NCBI RefSeq assembly: GCF_001685395.1
Contig: NZ_CP014167.1
Location: 186,001 to 250,000 of the forward strand
Direction: 5' to 3'
DNA from: Paenibacillus yonginensis
Lineage (GTDB): Bacteria > Bacillota > Bacilli > Paenibacillales > Paenibacillaceae
DNA length: 64,000 nt
Below, in pieces: positions 9,652 through 18,758 of this stretch (position 1 is its first letter; every line of letters begins with the position of its first letter). The position numbers were made by a program, and so were the translations under genes. Under the pieces are notes generated by a model, which was not told the DNA's origin, searched no databases, and saw only the letters and a list, made by a program, of their open reading frames with translations.

Positions 9652-11058
9652 ATGAAATTGGTACTTCTATCAGGCGGTTCAGGAAAAAGATTATGGCCTC
9701 TCTCGAACGACTCCCGGTCCAAGCAGTTCCTCAAGGTGCTTCATGATCCGGCCGGACGCCCGGAATCAATGGTGCAGCGCGTTTGGCGCCAGCTCGACCA
9801 GGTCAACCTGGCAGATTCTGCTTATCTGGCCACCGGCCGGGCGCAGGTGGAAATGATCCAAAGTCAGCTCGGCCCGGAAGTGCCGATCATTGTGGAGCCC
9901 GAGCGCCGGGATACTTTCCCGGCCATTGCGCTTACGGCAGCCTATCTTTATTCAGTAGAGAACGTTTCCCCCGAAACGGCCGTTGCGATTTTGCCGGTGG
10001 ACCCTTATGTGGAGGATGCTTTCTTTCATACGGTATCAAGCCTGGAAGCTACGCTGGAGCAAAGCGGGGCCAATCTGGCGCTGATCGGCGTAGTGCCGAA
10101 CCATGCTTCGGAGAAATACGGCTATATCATTCCGGCAGATGCAGGGTATGAAGCAGACGCTGCGGATGGGGCACAGGAGCGGGATCACGTATCCTTTATG
10201 CCGGTCGGCCGTTTTCAAGAGAAACCTGCGGAGGAAGCGGCCCGGGAGCTCATCGGGCAGGGCGCTCTTTGGAACTGCGGCGTGTTCGCCTTCCGCCTTG
10301 GTTATCTGCTGGATATTTTGCAGGCCAAGGGGCTGCCGCTGCAGTATGAAGAGCTGCAAAGGCAATACAAGCTGCTGGCCAAGATCAGCTTCGACTATGA
10401 AGTTGTGGAGAAGGAGCAGAACATTGTGGTCGTTCCGTACGACGGCTATTGGAAAGACCTCGGCACCTGGAATACGCTGACGGAGGAGATGGCCAATCCG
10501 CAGCTCGGCAAGGGCACAATGACCGTGGACTCCAGCAGCAGCTGCCTGATCAATGAGCTGGACATCCCGGTTGCCGTGATCGGCGCGCCGGATTTAATTG
10601 TGGCGGCAAGTCCCGACGGCATTCTGGTCACGCAGAAGGATGCATCGCCCCGGGTCAAAGAGGTGCTGAAGTCTTTCGAGCAGCGTCCGATGTATGAAGA
10701 GCGGCGCTGGGGGCACTACCGGGTGGTGGATTATATCCAGTATGATGACGGCAGCAAGGTGCTGACCAAACGGATCTTCGTTCATGCGGGACGGAATATC
10801 AGCTACCAGCTTCATAACAAACGCTGCGAAGTGTGGACGCTGGTCAGCGGTCAGGCGAAGGTGATCCTGAACGAGAAAATGCATGATGTCCGCGCAGGCG
10901 ACGTCGTGCGAATCCCCGAAGGAACCAAACACAGCATTCTGGCGGTGACGGATGTCGAATTTATCGAGGTTCAAACCGGACCGGAGCTGGTGGAGGAGGA
11001 CAATATCCGGATTTGCATGGATTGGGATGACATTGACCTGCACCAATTTATTTCCTGA
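9652..11058 (+). CDS. manC: Mannose-1-phosphate guanylyltransferase with C-terminal cupin (type II)
   Basis: Makes GDP-mannose from GTP and mannose-1-phosphate. Residues 1-290 form the nucleotidyltransferase (GGSGKRLWPLS at the start, FQEKP near residue 190). Residues about 350-455 form a cupin (WGHYRVVDYI, YQLHNKRCEVWTLVSG, GDVVRIPEGTKHSI), the layout of bifunctional ManC/AlgA proteins whose cupin can carry phosphomannose isomerase activity. ATG 9652 is chosen over 9646 because AAAGGGG at 9636-9642 gives nine bases of spacing. Supplies mannose to the EPS enzymes upstream. Confidence 0.93.
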   Translation: MKLVLLSGGSGKRLWPLSNDSRSKQFLKVLHDPAGRPESMVQRVWRQLDQVNLADSAYLATGRAQVEMIQSQLGPEVPIIVEPERRDTFPAIALTAAYLYSVENVSPETAVAILPVDPYVEDAFFHTVSSLEATLEQSGANLALIGVVPNHASEKYGYIIPADAGYEADAADGAQERDHVSFMPVGRFQEKPAEEAARELIGQGALWNCGVFAFRLGYLLDILQAKGLPLQYEELQRQYKLLAKISFDYEVVEKEQNIVVVPYDGYWKDLGTWNTLTEEMANPQLGKGTMTVDSSSSCLINELDIPVAVIGAPDLIVAASPDGILVTQKDASPRVKEVLKSFEQRPMYEERRWGHYRVVDYIQYDDGSKVLTKRIFVHAGRNISYQLHNKRCEVWTLVSGQAKVILNEKMHDVRAGDVVRIPEGTKHSILAVTDVEFIEVQTGPELVEEDNIRICMDWDDIDLHQFIS

Positions 11059-11253
11059 TCGTATTCTGCTTGTATAAGCAATTATGAAGAAACTGGACCA
11101 ATTGGAATGCCATTCTGCCAGGATTTTCAGTAAAAATTCATACCAATGCATGAAAATTATTTATTTTTTCAAAAATCGACTAAAAACGCTAATAATAGAC
11201 AAAAGAAATGTCGATACATACGGTATTCAGGTCCGAAAGGGGAAAATATCAAC

Positions 11254-12771
11254 ATGAATTACCACCGTGTGTATCGCTCTGTTTGTCGTTTATTTTTCGT
11301 CGTCCTGCCGCTTATTATTGCTTCTGTCTCTGCTGCTGTTCCTGCAAACGCCTTGGCGGGCGCGAATCCGATTAATCCGGGCGCCACTTCGGAAGCAAAA
11401 GAGTTATTGAATACGTTATACACCGTTTCTGGTAAAAATATAATCTCGGGGCAGCATGACTATCTGGAAAGCCCCGATGAAATCAATAACCGGCTTACCC
11501 GGATCAGCGGGCAGTATGCCGGGGTCCACGGCTATGAGCTAGGCCCGATTATGGGACAGACGCCAAGCCAGATTGCCGAGCAGCGCCGCAATGTCGTAAA
11601 CAGCGCCATCAACTGGTACCGCTCCGGCGGTATTGTAACTATGACGTTCCATGAAGCTTTGCCAGGCACAAGCCCGCTCTGGAGCAATGTTCAGAAGTCG
11701 ATTTCCCAAGCGGATTTTGATAAATACGTAACGCCTGGAACCGACGAATACAAGGCCCTGATTGCCGATCTGGACAGCGTGGCCGCATCCCTTCAAACGC
11801 TGAAGGATGCCGGGGTGCCGGTGCTGTGGAGACCGTATCATGAAATGAACGGCGACTGGTTCTGGTGGGGCAAGAAAACAAACTTCACGGATTTGTGGAA
11901 CCTGATGTACGACCGGTTCGTCAATGTCCACCATCTGGACAACCTGATTTGGGTGTGGTCTCCGAATGCGCCGACCAACAGCAATTATTCTTATGGTCCT
12001 TATTTTCCGGGATTAAACAATGTCGATGTACTGGCACTGGATATCTACAATAATGATTTCAGACAATCCTATTACGATAACCTTCTGAAGCTGGCACAGG
12101 GCAAGCCGATTGCGATCGGAGAAAGCGGAGAAATGCCGGATCCGGGCGTATTGTCTTCCTCCCAGCCCCGCTGGTCGTATTTCATGACTTGGGGAAGCAT
12201 GCTGACGGACAATAATTCGACCTCTACGATTGATAATTTCATGAACAGCAATTATTTTCTGACCAAATTCAAGCTTTCGCTGCTAGACAAGATTCCGTTG
12301 CTTCCGCAGCTTGAGCAGCCGGTGATCCCACTGTCGAGCGGATTGTTTGGCGAATATTATTCGAACGTTAATTTGACCGGCGTTCCGCTGACCCGAACCG
12401 ATGCCAAAATCGACTTCAACTGGCGCAGCGGTTCGCCGGGTATGTCTATACCAAACGATAATTTTTCCGTCCGATGGACAGGGCAGATCAAACCGCTGTA
12501 CAGCGAAACGTACACGTTCAGTACCCTGTCTGACGACGGAATACGCGTTTGGGTAAATGGCAGCCTCATCATAGACAGCTGGTTCAAGCAGAGCTGGTAC
12601 GAGCGTTACGGCAGCATTGCGCTTAATGCCGGTCAGCTCTATGACATTAAGGTGGAATACTATGAGGGGCAGGGCGACAGCATGGCCAGATTGATGTGGC
12701 AAAGCGCAAGCCAGACCAAACAAACGGTACCGCCGGAAGTGCTCTTCCATTCCGAGGCTTTGCTTCAATAG
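11254..12771 (+). CDS. Secreted GH26 beta-mannanase with C-terminal PA14 domain
   Basis: A 505-residue extracellular enzyme expected to cut beta-1,4-mannosidic bonds. Residues 1-35 are a signal peptide (VVLPLIIASVSA then ANALA). The GH26 catalytic domain covers about 45-345: the acid/base Glu197 lies in WRPYHEMNG and the nucleophile is probably Glu290 in IAIGESGE. Residues about 365-500 are a PA14 lectin-like domain (GLFGEYYSN, FSTLSDDGIRVWVNG). ATG 11254 is chosen since the signal peptide begins there, with AAAGGGG eleven bases before. The 195 bases upstream are AT-rich with no gene, so it may also have its own promoter. Following manC, it may trim or release the mannose-containing EPS (inference). 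Confidence 0.92.
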   Translation: MNYHRVYRSVCRLFFVVLPLIIASVSAAVPANALAGANPINPGATSEAKELLNTLYTVSGKNIISGQHDYLESPDEINNRLTRISGQYAGVHGYELGPIMGQTPSQIAEQRRNVVNSAINWYRSGGIVTMTFHEALPGTSPLWSNVQKSISQADFDKYVTPGTDEYKALIADLDSVAASLQTLKDAGVPVLWRPYHEMNGDWFWWGKKTNFTDLWNLMYDRFVNVHHLDNLIWVWSPNAPTNSNYSYGPYFPGLNNVDVLALDIYNNDFRQSYYDNLLKLAQGKPIAIGESGEMPDPGVLSSSQPRWSYFMTWGSMLTDNNSTSTIDNFMNSNYFLTKFKLSLLDKIPLLPQLEQPVIPLSSGLFGEYYSNVNLTGVPLTRTDAKIDFNWRSGSPGMSIPNDNFSVRWTGQIKPLYSETYTFSTLSDDGIRVWVNGSLIIDSWFKQSWYERYGSIALNAGQLYDIKVEYYEGQGDSMARLMWQSASQTKQTVPPEVLFHSEALLQ

Positions 12772-12874
12772 ATCGGCTGGGGAATTTACTGCCGACAAGC
12801 CAAGCGGCTGGCGCCCTAACATCATGCCTATCCGGTTCAAGGCTGTCCGGCTGGCAATCTTGGGGTGAAACCAT

Positions 12875-15493
12875 ATGGGATTAAGACGTCTTGCTGGAAT
12901 TAAATACGGGTTGTTTATTTTGGAAATCGTCGGACTTATCGTCTTGTTATCTCATGCGGGCCGGTCCGGGCATGCGGATCTCGCAGTAAGCGCTATGGGC
13001 AGCAATGCCGTGATCTGGAAGCTGGGCAGCGAAGACGGGAAATCGGCTGAATTCGCTTCCTCCGCTAATGCTGTTAAGACAATGTCTGCTGCGGAGGCAA
13101 AGGTGGAAGCCGATTGGAGCCAGGTTCCGCCCGGCTTGAATGCGGCCAAGAACCCTGTATTCGAAATGGACTATAACCTGAAGCAAATTCCGGAGAACGG
13201 GGTTCTGTTTCGGGTTAAAATTTTGGATGCCTACAAATCCGTTCCGCAGCTGGCGGTCTTCTCCAATCATCAGCTGTCGGGCATCATTCAGGTGGCCGGC
13301 TCGTCCGGGACGGGCAGCGGCTACTCGTACAACAAGTCTTATGAGCTTTATATTCCAAAGGAACAGCTGCAGACCGGCAGCAATCAGCTCAAGCTCCAGC
13401 TGATCCGCTGTATGTACTGTTCAGCAGGGGAAGATCCTTTTCTTTGGCTGACCTGGGATGATCTCAGTCTCGAAGCGTTGTCGGCCCCGGCTGATGAGCC
13501 GATTCATGGACGTTACGTTCAGACGGGCACGAATGTCAATAACTTTGAATTTTATTACGATGAAGGCGCCGTCCGCCACCTGCCCTATGTGCTGAAATGG
13601 CTGGGGCTGGCGTACAGCGGCAACATCATGCGGGTCAGCTGCGCCAGCGATGTAGGGGAAGCCTGCTCGGACGTACTCGATTACTACAAGGTACTGAAAG
13701 AGTATAATACGCAGGCCGCGGCCTTGTATTTGTATACGGGCGATATCAAGCTGAATGCGGACGGCTCACTGCCGGACGCCGCGAAGCAGAAGCTGGCCGA
13801 TTACTTTAAGCGGTATGGCAGCTATTTTCAATATTATGAAGTGGATAATGAACCTGGTCTGTTTAATCGTTCCAAAGCGGTGGATCTGGCTGTCGCCAAC
13901 TGGCTGAATGAGGAGGGGAAAAAGATTTCGCCCGGACTCAAAACCGTCGCCCCGGGCTGGGCGTATTGGCCGGCTTATTCCATCAAATCGTGCCAGAACC
14001 AGAAGGGCGGCAGCCGGACCTGCGGAACGCCGGACGGTTGGGAACGTGATCCGGCGCAGCGGCTGGAGCTTGAACGGGTAACCGATCTGACCAACGGCCA
14101 TGCTTACGGCAATTCTTATGCCGATCCGCAGGGCGGAAGCCTCCCGGAGAACCTAATGACGTTCAAAGGAACGCAGGATTCCTTCAGCAAACCGATGTTG
14201 TCCACTGAGTTTGGGACATCAGGCGGCCATACGGATCTGCCGATCTATGGCGCTTCGGAACCGCAGTCGGCCGTCTTTGACCGGATCATGCGGGCGCATA
14301 TCGGGTTCGCCGATATGTTTATCCAGCATGCGGCATTTTACAAGGATTTCTCATTGTTCCAGACCGGCTTTGATTTGTCCGGACGTAATCCGGCGGATAC
14401 CCGGCAATATGAATTCGAGACAGGCGGGGAGACAAGGGTCGATATTATGCGCCGTTTGACGCTGGCATACGCCACGCACGGCAAACCGCTTGTCTATAAG
14501 GTGCTGAACAAAGACGAGACCAAGGACAAGCTGGTCTATGTGAGGGCCGTCGATACCTCGAAGCTGGCTCCGCTGCCGGTGTCAGAGGCGACCTCCAATA
14601 AACTGCTGATTAATTTCGTCAATTTCGAGAACCGTACGCAAACGCTGAAGGTTAAAGTGACAATGCCGGAATCAACCGTTTATGAAGGGGAGAGGTTCGG
14701 AGCCGGGGAAACCTATGCAGACTCACGAACTTACGTGACGGGGCTGCAGGCGTCACCGGAGCTGACCTTCACCGAAACGCTTGGTCCTGGAGAAGCGGTG
14801 CAGTACATTCTGCAGCCTTCATCAAGCGTAGCCGCAAAGCCGCCGGCCTGGATAACGGCCTCCGAAGCCAAAGGCAGCGGGATTCAGGTTTCATGGCTGG
14901 AATCGGAAGGGGCGGCCAGCTATGATGTGCTTCGGGCGGAAGGAGAATCGGGAGCGCTGACGCCTATAGCGGAACAAGTGAAGGGAACCACCTATACCGA
15001 CAGCGGGGTGGAGAAAGGCAAGCTTTACCGTTATGCGATCCGGGTGAACGGCAAAAACGAACGTTCGGAGGAAGCGAAGGTTCTTTACACGGGAACCGCC
15101 GAGCTGGATCGTTTGGCGTTTACGGTCAGCTCGAATATTCCGCTCGAGAAATCCGATCCGAAGGCTGCGATCGACGGGAATCCCCGTACCCGCTGGGATA
15201 CCGGCAGCAACCAGACACCGGGCCCGTATTATCAGATTGATTTGGGGGCCATTCGCCAGGTGGGCAAGATTGTGCTCGATTATGCGAAATCCCCGTATGA
15301 TTATCCCCGTCATTACCGGGTGGAGGTTTCGCTGGACGGGCGGAATTGGCGGCAGGTTGCTGAGGGGGAGGGCCGAAAGGAACGAACGGAGATCACTTTT
15401 GCTCCTGCGGAAGTGAAGCAGATCCGAATCAACCAGACCGGAACGGGCGGCAATTTCTGGTCGATTCATGAGCTGCATATTTATTCGGGTTAG
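12875..15493 (+). CDS. Secreted multidomain putative glycoside hydrolase (clan GH-A-like, FN3, F5/8 type C)
   Basis: An 872-residue exported protein; its family is not one I can name with certainty. Residues 7-30 are a signal or anchor segment. Residues about 45-200 look like a beta-sandwich of the rhamnogalacturonan-lyase type (GSGYSYNKSYELYIPKEQL). Residues about 215-560 resemble a clan GH-A barrel, with a possible acid/base Glu326 in EVDNEP and nucleophile Glu445 in LSTEFGTSGG, 119 residues apart. Residues about 660-745 form a fibronectin III module, and about 750-872 an F5/8 type C (discoidin) sugar-binding module (DGNPRTRWDTG, YYQIDLG). Start ATG 12875 follows GGGGTG. It ends the EPS locus just before a terminator. 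Confidence 0.75.
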   Translation: MGLRRLAGIKYGLFILEIVGLIVLLSHAGRSGHADLAVSAMGSNAVIWKLGSEDGKSAEFASSANAVKTMSAAEAKVEADWSQVPPGLNAAKNPVFEMDYNLKQIPENGVLFRVKILDAYKSVPQLAVFSNHQLSGIIQVAGSSGTGSGYSYNKSYELYIPKEQLQTGSNQLKLQLIRCMYCSAGEDPFLWLTWDDLSLEALSAPADEPIHGRYVQTGTNVNNFEFYYDEGAVRHLPYVLKWLGLAYSGNIMRVSCASDVGEACSDVLDYYKVLKEYNTQAAALYLYTGDIKLNADGSLPDAAKQKLADYFKRYGSYFQYYEVDNEPGLFNRSKAVDLAVANWLNEEGKKISPGLKTVAPGWAYWPAYSIKSCQNQKGGSRTCGTPDGWERDPAQRLELERVTDLTNGHAYGNSYADPQGGSLPENLMTFKGTQDSFSKPMLSTEFGTSGGHTDLPIYGASEPQSAVFDRIMRAHIGFADMFIQHAAFYKDFSLFQTGFDLSGRNPADTRQYEFETGGETRVDIMRRLTLAYATHGKPLVYKVLNKDETKDKLVYVRAVDTSKLAPLPVSEATSNKLLINFVNFENRTQTLKVKVTMPESTVYEGERFGAGETYADSRTYVTGLQASPELTFTETLGPGEAVQYILQPSSSVAAKPPAWITASEAKGSGIQVSWLESEGAASYDVLRAEGESGALTPIAEQVKGTTYTDSGVEKGKLYRYAIRVNGKNERSEEAKVLYTGTAELDRLAFTVSSNIPLEKSDPKAAIDGNPRTRWDTGSNQTPGPYYQIDLGAIRQVGKIVLDYAKSPYDYPRHYRVEVSLDGRNWRQVAEGEGRKERTEITFAPAEVKQIRINQTGTGGNFWSIHELHIYSG

Positions 15494-15510
15494 ATCAGGG
15501 AATAAGGTTC

Positions 15511-15553
15511 GCCAGGATAACTCCCAGCTGCAAGCGGGTGGCCTGGCTTTTTT
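15511..15553 (+). terminator. Intrinsic terminator closing the EPS locus
   Basis: GCCAGG at 15511-15516 pairs with CCTGGC at 15542-15547, with a possible inner CCC/GGG pair, followed by TTTTTTT. It lies 18 bases past the last EPS-locus stop. Confidence 0.7.
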
Positions 15554-15563
15554 TATATTCCGT

Positions 15564-15674
15564 TTAAAGGACGTAATGAATAAAGGCCCAAATTAGCAGA
15601 ATCCAGATCGGGATCGAAATGACAAGGCTCCAAAGAAATCCCTTGGAAAAAGAGGAGTTATTGTTCTCTTCCAT
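15564..15674 (-). CDS. Small membrane protein, 36 residues
   Basis: Not a recognised family. The protein begins MEENNNSSFSKG and continues as a single hydrophobic helix (WSLVISIPIWILLIWAF) with a short tail. The ATG at 15674 is chosen because GGAGAG stands about six bases upstream on the minus strand; the frame stays open further upstream but without a comparable site. A hairpin (ACGGAAC/GTTCCGT, 15702-15721) lies in its presumed leader. It converges on the EPS locus. Length, topology and ribosome site suggest a real gene, but function is unknown. Confidence 0.5.
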   Translation of the reverse strand: MEENNNSSFSKGFLWSLVISIPIWILLIWAFIHYVL

Positions 15675-15815
15675 GACGCTCTCTCCAATACTATGAAATA
15701 AACGGAACTGAAAGGTTCCGTGCTTTACGTATAACTTACCATAGGCCGAGACCTGCTTTCCAATGGAATTCGGCATCCGGCCATTTTTTACATTGGAAAT
15801 TGGCCAGGCCCAGGC

Positions 15816-15844
15816 TTGACAGATTGGCCGCCGGGATATAAATT
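15816..15844 (+). promoter_or_regulatory. SigA-type promoter for the SEC-C protein gene
   Basis: TTGACA at 15816-15821, 17 bases, then TAAATT at 15839-15844. It is 73 bases before the chosen start codon. Confidence 0.6.
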
Positions 15845-15917
15845 GAGGGTCATATATGATATATTCGTAGGGTATATTCAGTCTTATGGGGAAATTAGAG
15901 AAAATGAGGTTTTTTCA

Positions 15918-17102
15918 ATGTTAACTGAAATCCAATCTCTTTCTGAACAACTGACTAGAGAGTACGCAATTAAGGGGAAGGTCGCAACGGGGCTGGCCGA
16001 TTTGTTGTCCTTGCTGAACAAGAACCGGCTGTTGGCATTAGCCGCTACCTATGAGGTTGCCGGCCGCTCCAAGATGAAGAAAGAACAACTGGTGGAAGCG
16101 CTTGTAGACCGGATGACCGATCCGGATTATGTCAGATCCGTTCTGCTGCTCGCTGAAGAGCCGGAATGGAAATGGTTTGAACGTCTTCTGAAGAAGCCGG
16201 TTCTGGAAGACAAGGGAGACGCCTTCGGCGAATTTGTTTTTCTACTGGAATATGGTTTGGTGCTGGCTGTTGAGGAAGAGGGGACAACGTATTTTATTCT
16301 GCCTGATGAAATCAAAGCCGCTTACAGCAAGCTGAATAAGACGCAATTCCGCAAGCAGCAAAGCCGGCTGTGGCTGATCCATGATTACGCCGCTGCTTTG
16401 ACGAATCTTTACGGCGCTTATAAAACCGATACCCTGCTGAGCATATTCAACGCGCAGAACGAGGAACAGCTCACGGAAGAAGAGCTTTGGACCGCGCTGA
16501 ATCACTTTCAGCTGCGCGAGCAGCTGTTCACAATCTATGGGGAATATATCGTGGATCTTTCGCTAGAGCCGGAGGAATCCGAAGAGGATTTGAACGGTCT
16601 GCTTGAGCTTCGGGGCAATAAACCTTTCTATATTCCTGAACAGTCCGAGCTTCTGAAATATAAAGACGATCTTTATTTTGAAATTACTCCGCAGCTGACC
16701 CGCCTGAAAGAGTATATCGTCAAGGAATTTGCAGCGGAAGAGGCGAAGGCCGATGCGCTCGTGGACAATGTGCAGTTGGCCTGCGCGGTCGAATCGCCAA
16801 TGGAAGAGATTTTTGCCGAGTTTGAGCCTTTTGGCATTAAGTTTGAGACGGAAGAACAAGTCCGGCAGCTGTCCGAACTCGTCATCGACGTATACAACCA
16901 TACCCGGATGTGGTCGAATGGCGGACATACGCCAACCGGACTCCGCAAGCTGCTCAAGCCGGATGTGGTCAAAGCCGCCCATACCACGCATTATTTTCCG
17001 AACAAAAAGCAGCAGGTTACCGTAACCAAAGTGGGCCGCAACGAACCTTGCCCTTGCGGAAGCGGACTCAAATACAAGAAATGCTGCGGCAAAGCGCAAT
17101 AA
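15918..17102 (+). CDS. SEC-C motif protein, otherwise uncharacterised
   Basis: A 394-residue protein. The last 25 residues form a SEC-C zinc motif ([19 protein letters not shown]), as at the end of SecA, used there to bind zinc and partners. Residues about 15-65 look like a small helical nucleic-acid-binding-type domain ([25 protein letters not shown], similar in style to Rho N-terminal/SAP folds; part quoted only as pattern). The middle is helical and unassigned. ATG 15918 lies downstream of a good promoter whose -35 box overlaps an upstream TTG, ruling out the longer form. Upstream GAGG is a weak ribosome site. Function unknown. Confidence 0.8.
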   Translation: MLTEIQSLSEQLTREYAIKGKVATGLADLLSLLNKNRLLALAATYEVAGRSKMKKEQLVEALVDRMTDPDYVRSVLLLAEEPEWKWFERLLKKPVLEDKGDAFGEFVFLLEYGLVLAVEEEGTTYFILPDEIKAAYSKLNKTQFRKQQSRLWLIHDYAAALTNLYGAYKTDTLLSIFNAQNEEQLTEEELWTALNHFQLREQLFTIYGEYIVDLSLEPEESEEDLNGLLELRGNKPFYIPEQSELLKYKDDLYFEITPQLTRLKEYIVKEFAAEEAKADALVDNVQLACAVESPMEEIFAEFEPFGIKFETEEQVRQLSELVIDVYNHTRMWSNGGHTPTGLRKLLKPDVVKAAHTTHYFPNKKQQVTVTKVGRNEPCPCGSGLKYKKCCGKAQ

Positions 17103-17125
17103 TATAAAATAATAAGTCCAAAGCG

Positions 17126-17153
17126 GCCCCTCTGCCCAAGCAGAGGGGCTTTT
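17126..17153 (+). terminator. Intrinsic terminator after the SEC-C gene
   Basis: GCCCCTCTGC at 17126-17135, loop CCAA, GCAGAGGGGC at 17140-17149, then TTTT. Confidence 0.85.
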
Positions 17154-17312
17154 GATGCTGTGCAAAAGGAACGGAAACGTCTGCCGGAGCGGAAAAAAGG
17201 ATTAAAGCTGTTTTCTGCCCTTACCAACTTCCTGAAACCAAACTATGATAGTGAGGGGCTGCGGGATGGCTCCTAAGAGAAGGAAATGTTGGATTGATTT
17301 GTTATATAAGAA

Positions 17313-17588
17313 ATGGGGTCAGATACAGTGAATAATTTAAACCATATAGACATTGCTTTGCTGCATGCCCGGCAGATATATGAGGAATGCCTGCGTTTGC
17401 AGGAGGCCCGGACAGCCAAAGAACAGGCTAAAGAACAGGCCAAAGAACAGGGCAAAGGACGGAGCAGCAGGCAAAGCGCAGGCGGATTTCGAAGTGAAAT
17501 GCGGAACGCGAAGCAGGCTGGAGGACTTGTCAAGATTGGGCTGAAGTTTTGGCACGGGCTGACGGGATTTGGGCGAAGGCTGCTGTAA
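17313..17588 (+). CDS. Hypothetical small protein with KEQA repeats
   Basis: A possible 91-residue product, not recognised. Residues 15-50 are predicted helical and highly charged, with AKEQAKEQAKEQ repeats, followed by a basic, glycine-rich tail (GLKFWHGLTGFGRRLL). The start may be ATG 17313, or GTG 17328 which would use GGGG at 17315-17318 as ribosome site. It lies alone between a terminator and the aldo/keto reductase promoter. Coding status is moderately likely only. Confidence 0.4.
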   Translation: MGSDTVNNLNHIDIALLHARQIYEECLRLQEARTAKEQAKEQAKEQGKGRSSRQSAGGFRSEMRNAKQAGGLVKIGLKFWHGLTGFGRRLL

Positions 17589-17599
17589 GGCTGCCTTTA

Positions 17600-17629
17600 T
17601 TGTTTCCGCTTTCTGGAGGAGGTTATAAT
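17600..17629 (+). promoter_or_regulatory. Probable SigA promoter for the aldo/keto reductase
   Basis: TTGTTT at 17600-17605, 18 bases, then a perfect TATAAT at 17624-17629; the start codon is 44 bases further on. Confidence 0.5.
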
Positions 17630-17673
17630 AGAGGTCGAACAACCAATCTGCTCTAGGGAGGTTTGAAGGGAAC

Positions 17674-18642
17674 ATGAATTACAGAACACTTGGAAGAACA
17701 GGACTCAAGGTATCGGAAATCGGATATGGAGCCTGGGGCATTGGCAAATCGGGCTGGCTGGGTGCAGAGGATCAAGAATCGCTGAAGGCGCTCCACCGCT
17801 CCATCGACCTGGGGCTGAACTTTATTGATACTGCACTTGGTTACGGGAACGGGCACAGTGAAAGCCTGGTAGGGCAGGTCGTCCGGGAACGTTCGGAGAC
17901 AATTTACGTGGCCTCTAAAATACCGCCAAAGAACGGACAGTGGCCCGCTCGGGCAGGAGTTCCGTCATCAGAAACGTTTACGGCTGAGCATGTTATTTCC
18001 AGCACGGAGCAAAGCCTGCGGAATTTGGGCATGGACACGCTGGACGTTCAGCAGTTCCATGTCTGGTCGGACGAATGGGTCGGCCAGGGCGACTGGCTGG
18101 AGGGCGTTCTGAAGCTGAAGGAGCAGGGGAAAATCCGCTTCTTCGGCGTGTCCATCAACGACCATCAGCCGGCCAATGCAATCAAACTGATCGAAACCGG
18201 AGTGGTGGATACCGTCCAGGTCATCTATAATCTCTTTGATCAAAGTCCGGAAGATGTGCTGCTTCCGGCTTGCCTGAAGCATAATGTCGGCGTAATCGTA
18301 CGCGTTGCTCTGGACGAAGGCGGACTCACCGGCACTTTGACGTCGGACACGACTTTTGCGGAAGGGGATTTCCGCAGCCGGTATTTCAGGGACGACCGCA
18401 AGCAGCAGGTTGTGGAACGCGTGAATAAGATCACTCAAGATCTGAACATCTCGAACACGGAAATGGCAGAAACAGCGCTTCGTTATGTGCTCAGCCATCC
18501 CGCGGTTTCGACGGTGATCCCAGGCATGCGCACCGTCCGAAACGTGGAACGGAATATGGCGGTAGGAGACGGGAAAGGCCTGCCGGACGACCAGGTGGCT
18601 AAACTTAAGAAACACCGCTGGATCCGGAATTTTTATCAATAA
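17674..18642 (+). CDS. Aldo/keto reductase
   Basis: A 322-residue NADPH-dependent oxidoreductase of the AKR barrel family. Seen: [19 protein letters not shown] at the start, the catalytic Asp in NFIDTA with Tyr in LGYGNGHSE, Lys in VASKI, His in VQQFHVW, and the C-terminal cofactor region [15 protein letters not shown]. Substrate is unknown; such proteins usually act on aldehydes or sugars. AGGGAGG sits before ATG 17674. Its terminator has been split by an insertion sequence. Confidence 0.92.
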   Translation: MNYRTLGRTGLKVSEIGYGAWGIGKSGWLGAEDQESLKALHRSIDLGLNFIDTALGYGNGHSESLVGQVVRERSETIYVASKIPPKNGQWPARAGVPSSETFTAEHVISSTEQSLRNLGMDTLDVQQFHVWSDEWVGQGDWLEGVLKLKEQGKIRFFGVSINDHQPANAIKLIETGVVDTVQVIYNLFDQSPEDVLLPACLKHNVGVIVRVALDEGGLTGTLTSDTTFAEGDFRSRYFRDDRKQQVVERVNKITQDLNISNTEMAETALRYVLSHPAVSTVIPGMRTVRNVERNMAVGDGKGLPDDQVAKLKKHRWIRNFYQ

Positions 18643-18645
18643 TAC

Positions 18646-18664
18646 AAAAGGTGGAGCCGAGGAT
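18646..18664 (+). terminator. Left arm of a terminator split by the IS
   Basis: AAAA then GGTGGAGCC (18650-18658), G, AGGAT (18660-18664). Its partners ATCCT and GGCTCCACC lie beyond the IS at 20145-20158. Removing the IS and one copy of the GAT duplication restores a 14-pair hairpin with loop CGTT, A-rich before and T-rich after, suited to stop both convergent genes. Confidence 0.75.
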
Positions 18665-18671
18665 TAAACTG

Positions 18672-18727
18672 GTACCCATAGACTGGACACTTTGAAAAAA
18701 AAGGTGTCTGGGCTATGGGTACTTTTT
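18672..18727 (+). terminator. Hairpin with T run at the left end of the IS
   Basis: GTACCCATAG at 18672-18681 pairs perfectly with CTATGGGTAC at 18713-18722, and the stem continues imperfectly inward (GGACAC with GTGTC). TTTTT follows. It would stop outside transcription from entering the transposase gene, a known protection in several IS families. Confidence 0.55.
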
Positions 18728-18758
18728 GTATACTGGAAGAGGCAATGGAGGGGATGAC

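Noticed and set aside
15816..15917. Longer N-terminus for the SEC-C protein starting at TTG 15816
   Set aside because: That TTG is the first half of the TTGACA promoter box; ATG 15918 is the likely start.
17313..17588. Considered a toxin-antitoxin or phage remnant for the small KEQA-repeat protein
   Set aside because: No partner gene, no known fold; left as hypothetical.
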